From the NCBI GenBank assembly GCA_028874215.1, contig JAPPLF010000055.1, positions 1 to 40,680 of the forward strand: a DNA stretch of 40,680 nt. The letters are read 5' to 3'. Position numbers and translations under genes: made by a program. The DNA is from Acidobacteriota bacterium (lineage in GTDB: Bacteria > Acidobacteriota > UBA6911 > RPQK01 > JAJDTT01). Of the stretch, positions 16,409 through 25,579 are shown piece after piece. Under the pieces are notes generated by a model. The model ran no database searches. It was not told the origin of the DNA and saw only the letters and a program-made list of their open reading frames with translations. Every line of letters begins with the position of its first letter. Within the stretch, counting starts at the first letter, position 1.

Positions 16409-17808
16409 GCCGTCTTCCGCAGCGTTTCCTTCCCCCGGTCCTCATCGGACTGCTGGTCTGGTTCGTGCCGCCACCGGACGAGGTCCAGCTCCAGGCCTGG
16501 CGCCTCCTGGCCATCTTCCTGGCCACCATCGCGGGGATCCTGGCCAAGACCCTCCCCTTGGGCGCCATGGCGCTACTGGGGGTCATCGCGTCCATGCTCA
16601 CCGGCGTCCTGAAGCCGGACGAAGCGTTGGCCGGGTTCGGCTACCCCGTGGTCTGGCTCATCGTGTCCGCCTTCTTCATCTCCCGGGGGTTCCTGGTCAC
16701 CGGCCTGGGACTGCGAATCGCGTACCTGTTCATGGCGGCGGTGGGGAAGAAGAGTCTGGGGCTGGCCTACAGCATGATCGGAGTCGATCTGGTCCTGGCC
16801 CCGGCCATCCCCAGCAACACAGCTCGTTGCGGCGGCGTCATCTGCCCCATCCTGCAATCCGTGGCCGTCTCCTTCGGGAGCCGTCCCGACGGCGCCAGCG
16901 CCCGCCGGCTGGGCGCGTTTCTGATCAAAACGTCCTATCAGGGCGGCGTCGTGGTGAGCGGCATGTTCCTGACCTCCATGGCGGGCAATCCCATGGCGGC
17001 CGGGCTGGCTGCGGGGATGGGAATCGAGATCGACTGGACCACGTGGTTCCTGGCCGCCCTGGTTCCCGGACTGCTGTGTCTCATGACAGGCCCCTGGATC
17101 CTCTACCGGATCTATCCTCCCGAGATTACCGAGACGGCCGGAGCCGCCCGGATGGCCAAGCGGAAGCTGGAGGAGATGGGGCCGCTCAAGCCGTCCGAGC
17201 GGATCATGCTGGGCACCTTCGCCCTCCTTCTGATCCTGTGGGTGTTCGGCGGTAGATTGGGGATCAGCAGCGCAGTCGCGGCGCTGACCGGACTGGCCAT
17301 CCTGCTCCTGACCGGGACGCTGAGGTGGAAGGACATCCTGGGGGAAAGAGGAGCCTGGGACGCGCTCATCTGGTTCGGAGTCCTCATCAACCTGGCCAGT
17401 CACCTCAACTCCATGGGGCTGATCCCCTGGTTCGGAGATCAACTGGCCGCCGTACTGGGAGAAGGGCACTGGATGAAGTCCTTCGTACTCCTGAGCCTTC
17501 TCTATTTCTACAGCCACTACCTGTTTGCGGGAAACACGACCCACATCAGCTCCATGTACGCTCCCTTCCTGGCGGTGGCCATTGCGGTGGGAACCCCGCC
17601 CCTGCTGGCGGCGCTGGTATTGGGCTACTTCAGCAACCTGTTCAGCGGCATGACGCACTACGGCACCGGCCCCGCTCCGGTCTTTTTCGGGACAGGCTAC
17701 GTGGAGATGGGCGACTGGTGGAAGCTGGGCGGCCTCCTCAGCGTGGTGAACATCCTCATCTACTTCGTCGCCGGCGGGTTTTGGTGGAAGGTGCTGGGGA
17801 TCTGGTAG
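16405..17808 (+). CDS. DASS/SLC13-type anion transporter
   Basis: A 467-residue inner-membrane transporter with 11 or more hydrophobic segments, of the divalent anion:sodium symporter or CitT-like exchanger class that moves dicarboxylates or similar anions. The two substrate-motif regions are visible: PAIPSNTARCGG in the first half and AGNTTHISS in the second. ATG 16405 overlaps the stop of the propeller/PHP lipoprotein, which indicates translational coupling and a shared pathway. The C-terminal segment GMTHYGTGPAPVFFGTGYV is also typical of the CitT side of the family. The actual substrate is not determined by sequence. Confidence 0.88.
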   Translation: MSRLPQRFLPPVLIGLLVWFVPPPDEVQLQAWRLLAIFLATIAGILAKTLPLGAMALLGVIASMLTGVLKPDEALAGFGYPVVWLIVSAFFISRGFLVTGLGLRIAYLFMAAVGKKSLGLAYSMIGVDLVLAPAIPSNTARCGGVICPILQSVAVSFGSRPDGASARRLGAFLIKTSYQGGVVVSGMFLTSMAGNPMAAGLAAGMGIEIDWTTWFLAALVPGLLCLMTGPWILYRIYPPEITETAGAARMAKRKLEEMGPLKPSERIMLGTFALLLILWVFGGRLGISSAVAALTGLAILLLTGTLRWKDILGERGAWDALIWFGVLINLASHLNSMGLIPWFGDQLAAVLGEGHWMKSFVLLSLLYFYSHYLFAGNTTHISSMYAPFLAVAIAVGTPPLLAALVLGYFSNLFSGMTHYGTGPAPVFFGTGYVEMGDWWKLGGLLSVVNILIYFVAGGFWWKVLGIW

Positions 17809-17847
17809 ACGGGATCGGCGAAGCGATTCGTCTCCCAAGGTCCAATC

Positions 17848-19218
17848 ATGAACGACATGCGAGATTTGTTGCAGGAGACGGCCGAGCGCGCCGCGAAGTT
17901 CCTCGAATCACTCCCCGAACGCCGGGTCTCGGCGGCACGAAACGCGGAAGAGCTCGTGGCGGATCTCGGAGGCGAACTGCCCCAAAAGGGACTTCCGGCA
18001 TCGGAGATCGTGGAGCGGCTCGACGTGACCGGCGTGCAAGGTGTGGTGGCGAGCGCCGGACCTCGCTACTTCGGCTTCGTCACGGGTGGCGCGCTGCCGG
18101 CGTCGCTGGCCGCGAATTGGCTCGCGGCGGCGTGGGATCAGAACGCCTTCAGCGAGGCCGGCTCGCCGGCCGGTGCCGCCATCGAGCAGGTCGCGATGCG
18201 CTGGGTGTTCGAAGCGCTGGAATTGCCGGCGGACGCAGGAGCCGCGTTCGTCACCGGAGCGACCATGGCCAACTTCACCGCACTCGCTGCGGCCCGGCGC
18301 GCGGTCCTGCACGCGCACGGTCACGATGTCGACCGGCATGGACTCCACGGGGCGCCGGAGATCACGGTGGTCGTGGGCGAGCAGGCCCATGCCACCCTGT
18401 TCAAGGCGCTCGGCATGCTGGGTCTCGGACGCGACCGGGTTTGGCGCGTGCCCGTCGACGCGCAGGGCCGGATGCAAGTTGGTTCGGTTCCCGATCTCGA
18501 CGGGCCGGCGATCGTCTGCACTCAGGCCGGGAACGTGAACAGCGGCGCGTTCGACCCGGTGGGCGCGGTGTGCGACGCGGTGGGAGGCAGGGACGTCTGG
18601 GTCCATGTGGACGGCGCCTTCGGCTTGTGGGCGCGAGCATCGAGACGGCTCGGTCCCTTGTCCGCCGGCGTCGAACGTGCCGATTCGTGGGCGACCGACG
18701 CCCACAAGTGGCTGAACGTGCCCTACGACAGCGGTCTTGCCATCGTCCGTGATGCGGGTGCCCTGCGCGCGACGATGTCCGTGCATGCCGATTATCTCCC
18801 CGGCCGGATCAGCCGCGATCCGTTCGAGTTCACGCCGGAAACGAGCCGCCGGATGCGCGGGGTGGAGATCTGGGCCGCATTGCTCGCGCTCGGCCGGGAC
18901 GGAATCGAGGAATTGGTGGATCGCAACTGCCTCCAGGCGCGGCGGTTCGCGGCCGGACTTTTCGACGCGGGTTGGGAGATTCTCAATGATGTGGTGCTCA
19001 ATCAGGTGCTCGTCGCGTTCGGCGACGATCGCATCACGACTGACGTCATAAGGGGCGTGCAGCGTGAGGGAACCTGCTGGTGCGGGAAAACGAACTGGAA
19101 CGGCCGCGCCGCAATGCGCATCAGTGTCTCGTCGTGGGCGACGACCGACGAAGACGTGGAGCGAAGTCTGGCTGCGATTCTGCGTGTCGCCGATGACATG
19201 GCGCGGCCGGGTGTCTGA
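17848..19218 (+). CDS. PLP-dependent group II amino-acid decarboxylase family protein
   Basis: A 456-residue fold-type I pyridoxal-phosphate enzyme of the glutamate/aromatic amino-acid decarboxylase family. The cofactor lysine is in TDAHKWLNVPYDSG, the Asp contacting the pyridine nitrogen in VWVHVDGAFG, and the substrate-loop region at GPRYFGFVTGGALP. It would decarboxylate an amino acid in the cytoplasm; the specificity is open. It follows the transporter by 39 bases but uses many GCG and TCG codons, whereas the preceding genes prefer GCC and TCC, which hints at separate acquisition. It is convergent with the phosphatase gene, 27 bases away. Confidence 0.9.
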   Translation: MNDMRDLLQETAERAAKFLESLPERRVSAARNAEELVADLGGELPQKGLPASEIVERLDVTGVQGVVASAGPRYFGFVTGGALPASLAANWLAAAWDQNAFSEAGSPAGAAIEQVAMRWVFEALELPADAGAAFVTGATMANFTALAAARRAVLHAHGHDVDRHGLHGAPEITVVVGEQAHATLFKALGMLGLGRDRVWRVPVDAQGRMQVGSVPDLDGPAIVCTQAGNVNSGAFDPVGAVCDAVGGRDVWVHVDGAFGLWARASRRLGPLSAGVERADSWATDAHKWLNVPYDSGLAIVRDAGALRATMSVHADYLPGRISRDPFEFTPETSRRMRGVEIWAALLALGRDGIEELVDRNCLQARRFAAGLFDAGWEILNDVVLNQVLVAFGDDRITTDVIRGVQREGTCWCGKTNWNGRAAMRISVSSWATTDEDVERSLAAILRVADDMARPGV

Positions 19219-19245
19219 CTCTGTGAATCGAGTGACTATCCGGTT

Positions 19246-20661
19246 TCAACGGGTTTGGCGGGCCCTGTTTCCGTTCTCCGGCACGTCAATGACAAGCAGC
19301 GTCAGGTCGTCGTCCAGAGCGAGCCGCGGTTTGCGAGTCCATCCGATCAGTTGCCGAAGGGTGTAGTCGGCGAATTCATCCGTCGTGGTGTCGGAACGCT
19401 CCACAAGCATCTTGAGCAGACGTTCTGTGGTGAATTCCTCGCCGTCGGGCGCGGCGGCCTCCGTCACGCCGTCGCTGTAGATGACGATGCGGTCGCCGGG
19501 AGCCAGAGGGATCGTTGCGGTCTCATAACTCTGGACGGGCAGGACTCCCAGCGCGATACCGTTGATGTCGACCTCGTTGCCGGACTGCCGCGTGGGCGAA
19601 TAGATCAGAGGTGGCGGGTGGCCGGCGCTCGCGACACGCAGTTCGTTTGCCTCCAGGTCGATATAGGCGTAGGTGACGGTTACGAAGTGGAGGTCCGTCT
19701 GATCGTAGAGGGCATCGTTCATCCCGGCCAGGACTCGGGAGGGCTCCGCCACGGCATGAGACTGTGACGCCGACGCAGTCTTTACCATGGTGGCGATGAG
19801 GGCGGCCGGAATGCCGTGTCCGGTGACGTCGGCGACCATGACGCCGAACCGGTGATCGTCGATGGGGATGAAGTCGTAGAAGTCGCCGCCCACGGCGTCC
19901 ATGGGGATGTAACGCACGCTCAGCTTCTCGGGTTCGATGCTCGGCCCTTGCCGGGGAAGGAGGGAGTGTTGAATCTGCCGGGCGGTATTGAGTTCCGACT
20001 CGATGGTGGCGAGCCGCTTTTCGTTGTTGAGGGCGCGGTGCAGCAACGCGTAGCAGATGGCGGCGGCGAGCACGAAATTTCCGATGGGACCGAACAATAT
20101 GGTCCACGGGAGCAGTTCGAGCCGCGCGAACACGTCGTGGAGGATGATGACGGAGGCGATGACCATGGCAATGTATGCGGGGGCGGTTTCCCGCTCGTAT
20201 CGGATGTGGCCGGTGAAGTAGTTGGCGATGGTGGTCAGGATGTAGATGAGGAGCAGATTGACGTGGACCGGGAGCATCGAGCCCGGCGCGCCGTTGTACA
20301 GGTCGACCGTCATCGCAACGATCACGAAAATGATGTGGAACTGCCAGATCCGGCGAAAGCAATTGAAGACGCCTTTGGTCCTCCAGAACACTTCCACGAA
20401 GAACCATGCGGCGATTCCCTGGCTGTAGTAGGCCCCGAAGGTGATGTAGTCCCAAACGGCAGGGGGGATTGGGGTTGCATTCCGGATGGCCTCGACCGGG
20501 CCCAGAATCCGGATTCCGTAGAGCAGCCAGCAGACGGCGAAGGCGGGTAGCTCGATGCCGCTCCGTGAACGTACGGACCCCCAGAGGAGGAACACGGCGA
20601 GGCCGTTGAATACCAGGATGGATCCGACCGCGATGTCGAGAACTTGCGGGTCTGTCGTCAT
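19246..20661 (-). CDS. Membrane-bound SpoIIE/PP2C-type serine phosphatase
   Basis: A 471-residue signalling protein. Residues 1-210 contain about seven hydrophobic helices (a 7TM-like sensor). A linker helix (NNEKRLATIESELNTARQIQHSLLP) connects to a C-terminal SpoIIE/RsbU phosphatase domain. Metal-binding motifs are intact: GGDFYDF, VADVTGHGIPAALIA, IVIYSDGVTEA and DDLTLLVI. Such proteins dephosphorylate anti-anti-sigma factors in stress or partner-switching pathways. No partner is encoded nearby. ATG 20661 was chosen; the longer open frame to 20904 reads through repeat hairpins and is not protein-like. Confidence 0.9.
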   Translation of the reverse strand: MTTDPQVLDIAVGSILVFNGLAVFLLWGSVRSRSGIELPAFAVCWLLYGIRILGPVEAIRNATPIPPAVWDYITFGAYYSQGIAAWFFVEVFWRTKGVFNCFRRIWQFHIIFVIVAMTVDLYNGAPGSMLPVHVNLLLIYILTTIANYFTGHIRYERETAPAYIAMVIASVIILHDVFARLELLPWTILFGPIGNFVLAAAICYALLHRALNNEKRLATIESELNTARQIQHSLLPRQGPSIEPEKLSVRYIPMDAVGGDFYDFIPIDDHRFGVMVADVTGHGIPAALIATMVKTASASQSHAVAEPSRVLAGMNDALYDQTDLHFVTVTYAYIDLEANELRVASAGHPPPLIYSPTRQSGNEVDINGIALGVLPVQSYETATIPLAPGDRIVIYSDGVTEAAAPDGEEFTTERLLKMLVERSDTTTDEFADYTLRQLIGWTRKPRLALDDDLTLLVIDVPENGNRARQTR

Positions 20662-20769
20662 GGGGAGGATTTGGATCGCATGGGCCTCGCTTTTGGCGCG
20701 TGCATCGTAACTATATCTGGCGCTTGGGATGTCTCCAAACCAGGAGGGGCAGTCTTGTCCCGTCGTGAG

Positions 20770-20791
20770 GCGGGGGTAGGAAAACCCTCGC
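20770..20791. repeat. REP-like hairpin, loop AGGAAA
   Basis: Arms GCGGGGGT (20770-20777) and ACCCTCGC (20784-20791) pair over 8 positions with one G-T around the loop AGGAAA. It belongs to the family whose loop reads TTTCCT or ATTCCT on the other strand. Confidence 0.65.
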
Positions 20792-20809
20792 GTTTCTAAG
20801 AAAAAGGAG

Positions 20810-20828
20810 GGACGATTTCCAATCGTCC
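20810..20828. repeat. REP-like hairpin, loop TCC
   Basis: Arms GGACGATT (20810-20817) and AATCGTCC (20821-20828) are perfect complements around TCC, so the top reads TTTCCA. The stem sequence differs completely from the neighbouring hairpins while pairing is kept, and the loop is in the opposite orientation. Confidence 0.6.
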
Positions 20829-20861
20829 GGTCTTCGTCGCCAAGTTTGTCACACCGGGAAT

Positions 20862-20881
20862 CGGCGGTTAGGAAACCGCCG
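20862..20881. repeat. REP-like hairpin, loop AGGA
   Basis: Arms CGGCGGTT (20862-20869) and AACCGCCG (20874-20881) are perfect 8-base complements. The flank GCTCC is shared with the tandem copies at 30649-30726, about 10 kb away. Confidence 0.7.
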
Positions 20882-20917
20882 CTCCCGCTCCCGCTCCTAA
20901 TCAACTGGAGGTTGAAG

Positions 20918-23434
20918 TCAGTCGGTTTCGGCTGAGGAGAACAAGGTCACGTGGCCGTTGTTTTGTCCCACCGCGAACACCTGGATTCGGTTCGTCCCGT
21001 CCCGCAGAGTAGACTCGGGGACGATCGCCTGGAAACGACGGTCGCCCCTTCGTCCTTCGAATGTGGCAGCAACGGCTCGGACGGTTCCGTTCACGGCCAC
21101 GGCCAAGACCTCCGCGTATTTCGTCGAGACCCGTCCTTCGACGGCGGCCGGAATGAAGTCGGAGTCCAGTCGCCGCCTCAGCCTTGAAAGAAAGCCTGGC
21201 TTGTCCAACTCGATCCGGAGGTCCGGAGTCGGCCGTACGGTAAGTTGATCCAGCCGTTTCCCGATCAGGGCACGGAATGGCGCGGGCTGGAACAATCCGT
21301 CTTCGCCTGCGTCCCAAGCCCGCTCCCGGAGACCGATTTCGAAGTCACTGGGCTTGGAGGCCGCCATGAGGGACTCGGATGTGAGCGGCCGTGTGATCAG
21401 AAAGGATCGTTGCTCGTTCTGATCCTGGGAGCAGATCCGGCCAGCGTCGGCGGTCTTGGCTTTATCGAAACTCTCGTCCGATTCGGTGGACCAGGGGAAA
21501 CTGGCTGGATATTGGGCCTCGCGGATTCGGTCTCCGAAAGACGCAAAGCAACGCACCGCGGGATTCCCTTCGAGGAGTTCCCGGTCCAGCTCGAGCAAAA
21601 ACCCGGAATTCTCCAATTCCGCGGCCTTGAAGGACTCGACCACGTCCGGGCGCGGGCGCCGAGCCATTCCCCGATAGACCAGTTCGCCGTTGGCGAACAC
21701 GAGTATGGAGTCGGCCGGCGCCAGGGTTTCCATGTCTGCCGCCCAGCCGAAAAACATGATCCTGCCGCCGCTCTCGCTCACCTCATCCAGATGAACGCGG
21801 GATCCACGCTGGGTCACGTCGAACGACCGCCCTTGGAGGCATATCGTCGTTTGAGAACGCAGAAACTGATACGGGCGAGCGATGTTCAGAGCGGTGGAAG
21901 CCAGATCCCGGTTTTCCGGAAGCTCGGTTTCCGTGACCGGGATTCCGTCTGTGGGCCATGGCGCCGGAACCCCGAGAATGCCGGCGATGGTGGGGAGGAC
22001 ATCCGTGGTTCGTGTGGGGCGATCCGACGACCGGCCCTGTTCCTGGTGGGGAGCCTTGATCAACAGCGGCACGTTCAGGATGTTCTTGAAGTTGGCGTCG
22101 GTCATGGCTCGCCTGGACCCGCCGGGCCGAAAGCTGACGCCATGATCCGATGCGACGACAATCAGGCTCCGATCGTAGAGTTCGTGTGATTTCAGCTTCT
22201 TGAGCAGGCGGCCCAGGAGCCGGTCGGCGAATCCCACCTGCAGCAGGTGACGCTGGTAGGCCAGGGTCACCAGGGCTTCATCCCGGGTCCAGAGGCCCCG
22301 CTTCCCGAAGAGGCTGATGTCCCCACCGGACAGATAGCGTTTTCCCGAGGGGAGATAGACCCAGGGCAGGTGGGGGATCTGAAGGTGAATGAAATGCAAT
22401 CCGGGCTCCTCCGGGCCCGGAATCGACTCCAGGAATGACTCGAATTGCCGGGCCGGATGACCCAACTGCCAAGTCCATCCGTATCGGATGTCAGGCAGGC
22501 GGTATGTCAAATCCTCGGGCAGGACGAGATGAAGATAGATCAGGGAAACATCCACCAGCAGACGAATCAGGCTCTGCACGCGGGAACTCGCGCGCGCCTG
22601 AGACGCCGGGCAGAGATGCGTCGTGGATTCGAAGACGTTGAGCCGGTGGGAATTCCGGAGCCAGGTGAAGAGATTGTCCGGATAGTCGGCCCGCGTGGGG
22701 CGAGCCGTCCGGTCCGGTTCCGGGAGATTCCCGGTCAGCATGGCCGCGACGGCGTATTGGGTGGAAGGGGAAACCGTCGCCGTATTCGGGAACCAGGCGG
22801 CGTCTTCGGCCAGCCCGGCAAAATTGGGAAAACGCAAGGAGTCGATTTCGCCCCGGCGGTCCAGGAGAGACTGAAGTGGGAGTTCGTCGAAGACCAACAT
22901 GACGATGGGCGTCTGCGTCCGACCGCTGTCCAATGCGACGCCTTGCGGCGCGTCCGGATTGAGAACGCTCTGAACCGAGGGATTAGCCAGAAAGAGCGCC
23001 GGAACGATGAGCAGGGCCGGCGACAGGAGGGTCAGATACCGGCGCGCAGTTGAGGAGCGGTCATAGACGATTGCCGTCGACCCCGCCAGCAGGCCTACTG
23101 CGCCGGAGAGGAGTATTCCCGCATCCGGCATGAGGGTCTTCAGCACCAGCAGGCCGAAAAGAACAACAAGGATCCCGATGCCGGCGCCGTAAAACCAACG
23201 CTTCGCGCCGATGGCCCATCCCGCCAGAAAGGTCCCCGCAACCACCAGTCCCGGAACGGCGAGGACCAGGAAGAAGATCAGGAACGATGCTTCCAGGACT
23301 CCCACCTGGCGCGAGACCAGGTACTCAGTCTGTTGGGAGAGCAGATCCAGAACCGGTTGTGCCACCGACAAGCTGGAGAGAGTCCCGATGTGCAGGGCGT
23401 ATTTCCAAACTCGGTTCTCTCTCGTGGCCGGCAT
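20918..23434 (-). CDS. Membrane sulfatase-like hydrolase/transferase (alkaline phosphatase superfamily)
   Basis: An 838-residue protein. The N-terminus has four or five membrane helices (to about residue 160). The catalytic domain follows, with metal sites in IVMLVFDELP and SDHGVSF and the nucleophile region NTATVSPSTQYAVAAMLTGNLPE. The Cys-x-Pro-x-Arg signature of true sulfatases is absent and Thr/Ser stands in its place, as in phosphoethanolamine or phosphoglycerol transferases (EptA, MdoB). A C-terminal 200-residue region (from about 610) is of unknown fold. It may transfer or remove phosphate-containing groups on the cell envelope. It is followed on the same strand by the phosphatase gene after a repeat-filled gap. 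Confidence 0.8.
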   Translation of the reverse strand: MPATRENRVWKYALHIGTLSSLSVAQPVLDLLSQQTEYLVSRQVGVLEASFLIFFLVLAVPGLVVAGTFLAGWAIGAKRWFYGAGIGILVVLFGLLVLKTLMPDAGILLSGAVGLLAGSTAIVYDRSSTARRYLTLLSPALLIVPALFLANPSVQSVLNPDAPQGVALDSGRTQTPIVMLVFDELPLQSLLDRRGEIDSLRFPNFAGLAEDAAWFPNTATVSPSTQYAVAAMLTGNLPEPDRTARPTRADYPDNLFTWLRNSHRLNVFESTTHLCPASQARASSRVQSLIRLLVDVSLIYLHLVLPEDLTYRLPDIRYGWTWQLGHPARQFESFLESIPGPEEPGLHFIHLQIPHLPWVYLPSGKRYLSGGDISLFGKRGLWTRDEALVTLAYQRHLLQVGFADRLLGRLLKKLKSHELYDRSLIVVASDHGVSFRPGGSRRAMTDANFKNILNVPLLIKAPHQEQGRSSDRPTRTTDVLPTIAGILGVPAPWPTDGIPVTETELPENRDLASTALNIARPYQFLRSQTTICLQGRSFDVTQRGSRVHLDEVSESGGRIMFFGWAADMETLAPADSILVFANGELVYRGMARRPRPDVVESFKAAELENSGFLLELDRELLEGNPAVRCFASFGDRIREAQYPASFPWSTESDESFDKAKTADAGRICSQDQNEQRSFLITRPLTSESLMAASKPSDFEIGLRERAWDAGEDGLFQPAPFRALIGKRLDQLTVRPTPDLRIELDKPGFLSRLRRRLDSDFIPAAVEGRVSTKYAEVLAVAVNGTVRAVAATFEGRRGDRRFQAIVPESTLRDGTNRIQVFAVGQNNGHVTLFSSAETD

Positions 23435-23530
23435 GTGTTATCGAATGGTGTGCCCGCGCTGGCCTGGGGCGCCCCACAACGGGCACCCCTACTATACGGT
23501 TTGCGGCGAACGCCCGAGCGCCATTCGGCC

Positions 23531-24769
23531 TTATCCCTCCCTGGACGTCGAGCTCGTTGCCTCGTCCTGGGCGCGGACTTTCGGAAGTTTGGCGATCAGG
23601 AACAGCGACACCACCGCCGCCGCCAGGGCGAAAATAAAGCTGGCCTGGAACCCGAAATGGTCGGCCAGGGCTCCGTGGGTGCTGGGAGCGAAGAAGCTGG
23701 CGCAACTGGTCATCATCAGGATCGACATGTTCCGGGTGGAGAGCGCGGGTGACGAGATCCCGACGATGTAGTTGGGGAAGTAGGCGCCGCCCAGCTCACC
23801 GGCTCCCATCAATCCGAAGGCGATGAGGAAGAAGTAGCCGGGAACCGTCCAGCCCCAGATGATGGAGGTCCCCAGCAGTACCATGCAGACGAAGAGGGAG
23901 GCCCGCAGGCCGTACCGCAACGTGATCACGCCCAGGGCGTATCCGGCCGCGGCCTTGAATCCGAAGCGAAGGGCCATCACCCAACCCGAGTAGTCCTTGG
24001 GGTCGCCGCCCAAAACCTCCCGGCTGTACAGCGAGAGGGTGGGCATGGCGGTGAAGACCATGAACCACATGAAGAAGCCCAGCCACAGGTAGACCAGCGT
24101 GCGGTTTTGAACGAAGGACTTGAAACTGCCGGAAAAGTAGCTGACGAAGGGTTGACGCGGGGATTCCGGGACCGAAGCCAAGTGGTACCGGCTGGTCAGG
24201 TAGCAGGCCATGCCCATGCTGGGCGCGCCGATGAGGTAGAGCACGGCGAAGTCATAGGGGTAGGGGAGCCACTCGATGCCACCCCCCAGCACGTACTGGG
24301 CCCAGAGGGATCCGGCCACGGCGAAGATCGGTCCCAGCGCGAAGGTCCACTTGAAGGCCCAGGCGCGGCCTTGGGGTGTCGTGCCCCGCTTCAGGCACTG
24401 GTACTTGTACACCTGGAAGGTGTAGGCGGAAAAACCCTGGATCAGGCCCTGACCGATGACTGCGGTCAAGCGGACCGTATCGCTGAACGGCGCGAAGAGG
24501 CAGATGCAGACCAGCGAGATCATGGTGGTGGTCACGGCGCAGGCGACCACGGCGGTGGTCCGGACGAACCGGTGGGGAACCAGCCACGACAGCAGGGGAG
24601 GAGCGAAGGCGCCCAGAAGATAGGTGGAGGCCGGGAGGTTGGCCACCATGGCGCTGGCCCCCAGCTTGTCCGCAAGGGCGGCCTGGACCACGCCCACGTA
24701 GACCACCGGCGCCGCGAACATGAAGATGCACATGGAGACGAGGTAGAGGAGGCCGTTGCGGCGGCTCAT
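23531..24769 (-). CDS. MFS transporter
   Basis: A 412-residue major facilitator with 12 predicted membrane helices. ATG 24769 gives a normal start just before the first helix (LLYLVSMCIFMFAAPVVYVGVVQAAL). The longer open frame back to 24982 only overlaps the cytochrome gene in another frame. The substrate is not apparent. It begins 59 bases after the stop of the seven-heme cytochrome gene and is probably transcribed with it, which might link it to import of an electron donor or acceptor, but this is inference from position. Confidence 0.85.
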   Translation of the reverse strand: MSRRNGLLYLVSMCIFMFAAPVVYVGVVQAALADKLGASAMVANLPASTYLLGAFAPPLLSWLVPHRFVRTTAVVACAVTTTMISLVCICLFAPFSDTVRLTAVIGQGLIQGFSAYTFQVYKYQCLKRGTTPQGRAWAFKWTFALGPIFAVAGSLWAQYVLGGGIEWLPYPYDFAVLYLIGAPSMGMACYLTSRYHLASVPESPRQPFVSYFSGSFKSFVQNRTLVYLWLGFFMWFMVFTAMPTLSLYSREVLGGDPKDYSGWVMALRFGFKAAAGYALGVITLRYGLRASLFVCMVLLGTSIIWGWTVPGYFFLIAFGLMGAGELGGAYFPNYIVGISSPALSTRNMSILMMTSCASFFAPSTHGALADHFGFQASFIFALAAAVVSLFLIAKLPKVRAQDEATSSTSREG

Positions 24770-24828
24770 CTCTTCGGTGGGGAGGAAGAGTGTGCCGGTC
24801 GCGCCGGGTTCATTGGGCGGTATTGGTT

Positions 24829-25479
24829 TCAATGGCAACCTCGGCACTCGAAGCTGGTTCCGTGGCAGGGCAGGCAACTGGCCTTGTCCAGTTGGATCTT
24901 GCCCGTCCCGTGGAGATCGGCGAATTCCTGGGTGTGATCCGCGGGCCGCAGGTTCACCCCCTCCAGGTGGCAGTCGCCGCAACTGAAGGGGTTGTCGATC
25001 TCCGAGTGACAGACCAGGCAGTCGGACATGACGGGAAGGGGAGTGGCCTCTCCGGCGTCGAGTCCCCGGTGGCAGGCCATGCAGCCGCCGGACTGGTCCA
25101 GGAGGGGCCGGATCTCAGGTGATCCGAAATACTTGCCGCCGTCGATGGCAGCCGCAAGGACAGGGGCGAGGTCGCCCATCCGGACATGGAAGGCGTGATC
25201 GAATCGGTAGGTGCGCTCCGGAGCGGTCCAGCGGAGCCGGGCCGGGTCGAGAGGCGTGCGCTCGGGGTCGGAGTGGCACGACAGGCAGACCGCGGGCCGC
25301 GGGAAGATCTGATCGCCGGCTTGACGGCTGGTTTCGGCCCCGGCGTGGCAGTGAGCGCAGGCCAATCCCAGTTCGAGATGAACCGGGTGGGAGAAATCCG
25401 GGGAGGCGAGGAGGGTCAAGCCGAACACCAGGGGCGCGCCAAAGGCGAAGCCGGTTTGGCTCAGGCGCTTCCCGGACAT
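24829..25479 (-). CDS. Seven-heme c-type cytochrome
   Basis: A 216-residue exported protein with an N-terminal hydrophobic signal. It has seven CxxCH heme-attachment motifs, starting at about residues 41, 65, 133, 154, 167, 202 and 212; the last is the very C-terminus (ECRGCH). The first block (FSHPVHLELGLACAHCH) is like class III/cytochrome c7 domains with distal His ligands. It should carry electrons in the periplasm or at the cell surface. No catalytic partner such as a reductase lies beside it; the neighbours are an MFS transporter (downstream) and a PQQ-type dehydrogenase (same strand, upstream), the latter a possible electron donor. Confidence 0.88.
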   Translation of the reverse strand: MSGKRLSQTGFAFGAPLVFGLTLLASPDFSHPVHLELGLACAHCHAGAETSRQAGDQIFPRPAVCLSCHSDPERTPLDPARLRWTAPERTYRFDHAFHVRMGDLAPVLAAAIDGGKYFGSPEIRPLLDQSGGCMACHRGLDAGEATPLPVMSDCLVCHSEIDNPFSCGDCHLEGVNLRPADHTQEFADLHGTGKIQLDKASCLPCHGTSFECRGCH

Positions 25480-25579
25480 GAGGACCGCTCCCGTCGGGGA
25501 CGCATGGGGCCATCGCCGGGGCGGGCCTGTGCGCCGATTCGCTCCGCGAACACCGGTCCGCGGCGACTGTGGCGGCGGG

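Larger units (their letters stand above)
20662..20917. other. Intergenic space with three REP-like hairpins
   Basis: This 256-base gap between two minus-strand genes holds three short hairpins (770-791, 810-828 and 862-881 after position 20000). A (GCTCCC)-type triplication follows at 20881-20896. An open minus-strand frame runs through the gap, but its translation is only the repeat sequence. The promoter of the phosphatase gene must lie here but was not identified. Confidence 0.6.

Noticed and set aside
20881-20896. Short GCTCCC triplication as a CRISPR or microsatellite
   Set aside because: Six-base repeats only, part of the flank of a REP-like hairpin; no spacers and no cas genes.
20662-20904. 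N-terminal extension of the SpoIIE-type phosphatase
   Set aside because: The 81 extra residues are translations of the intergenic hairpins; ATG 20661 gives a normal membrane start.
24770-24982. N-terminal extension of the MFS transporter
   Set aside because: It lies in another frame of the cytochrome's heme-motif region and is Pro/Gly/Arg-rich without a membrane helix.
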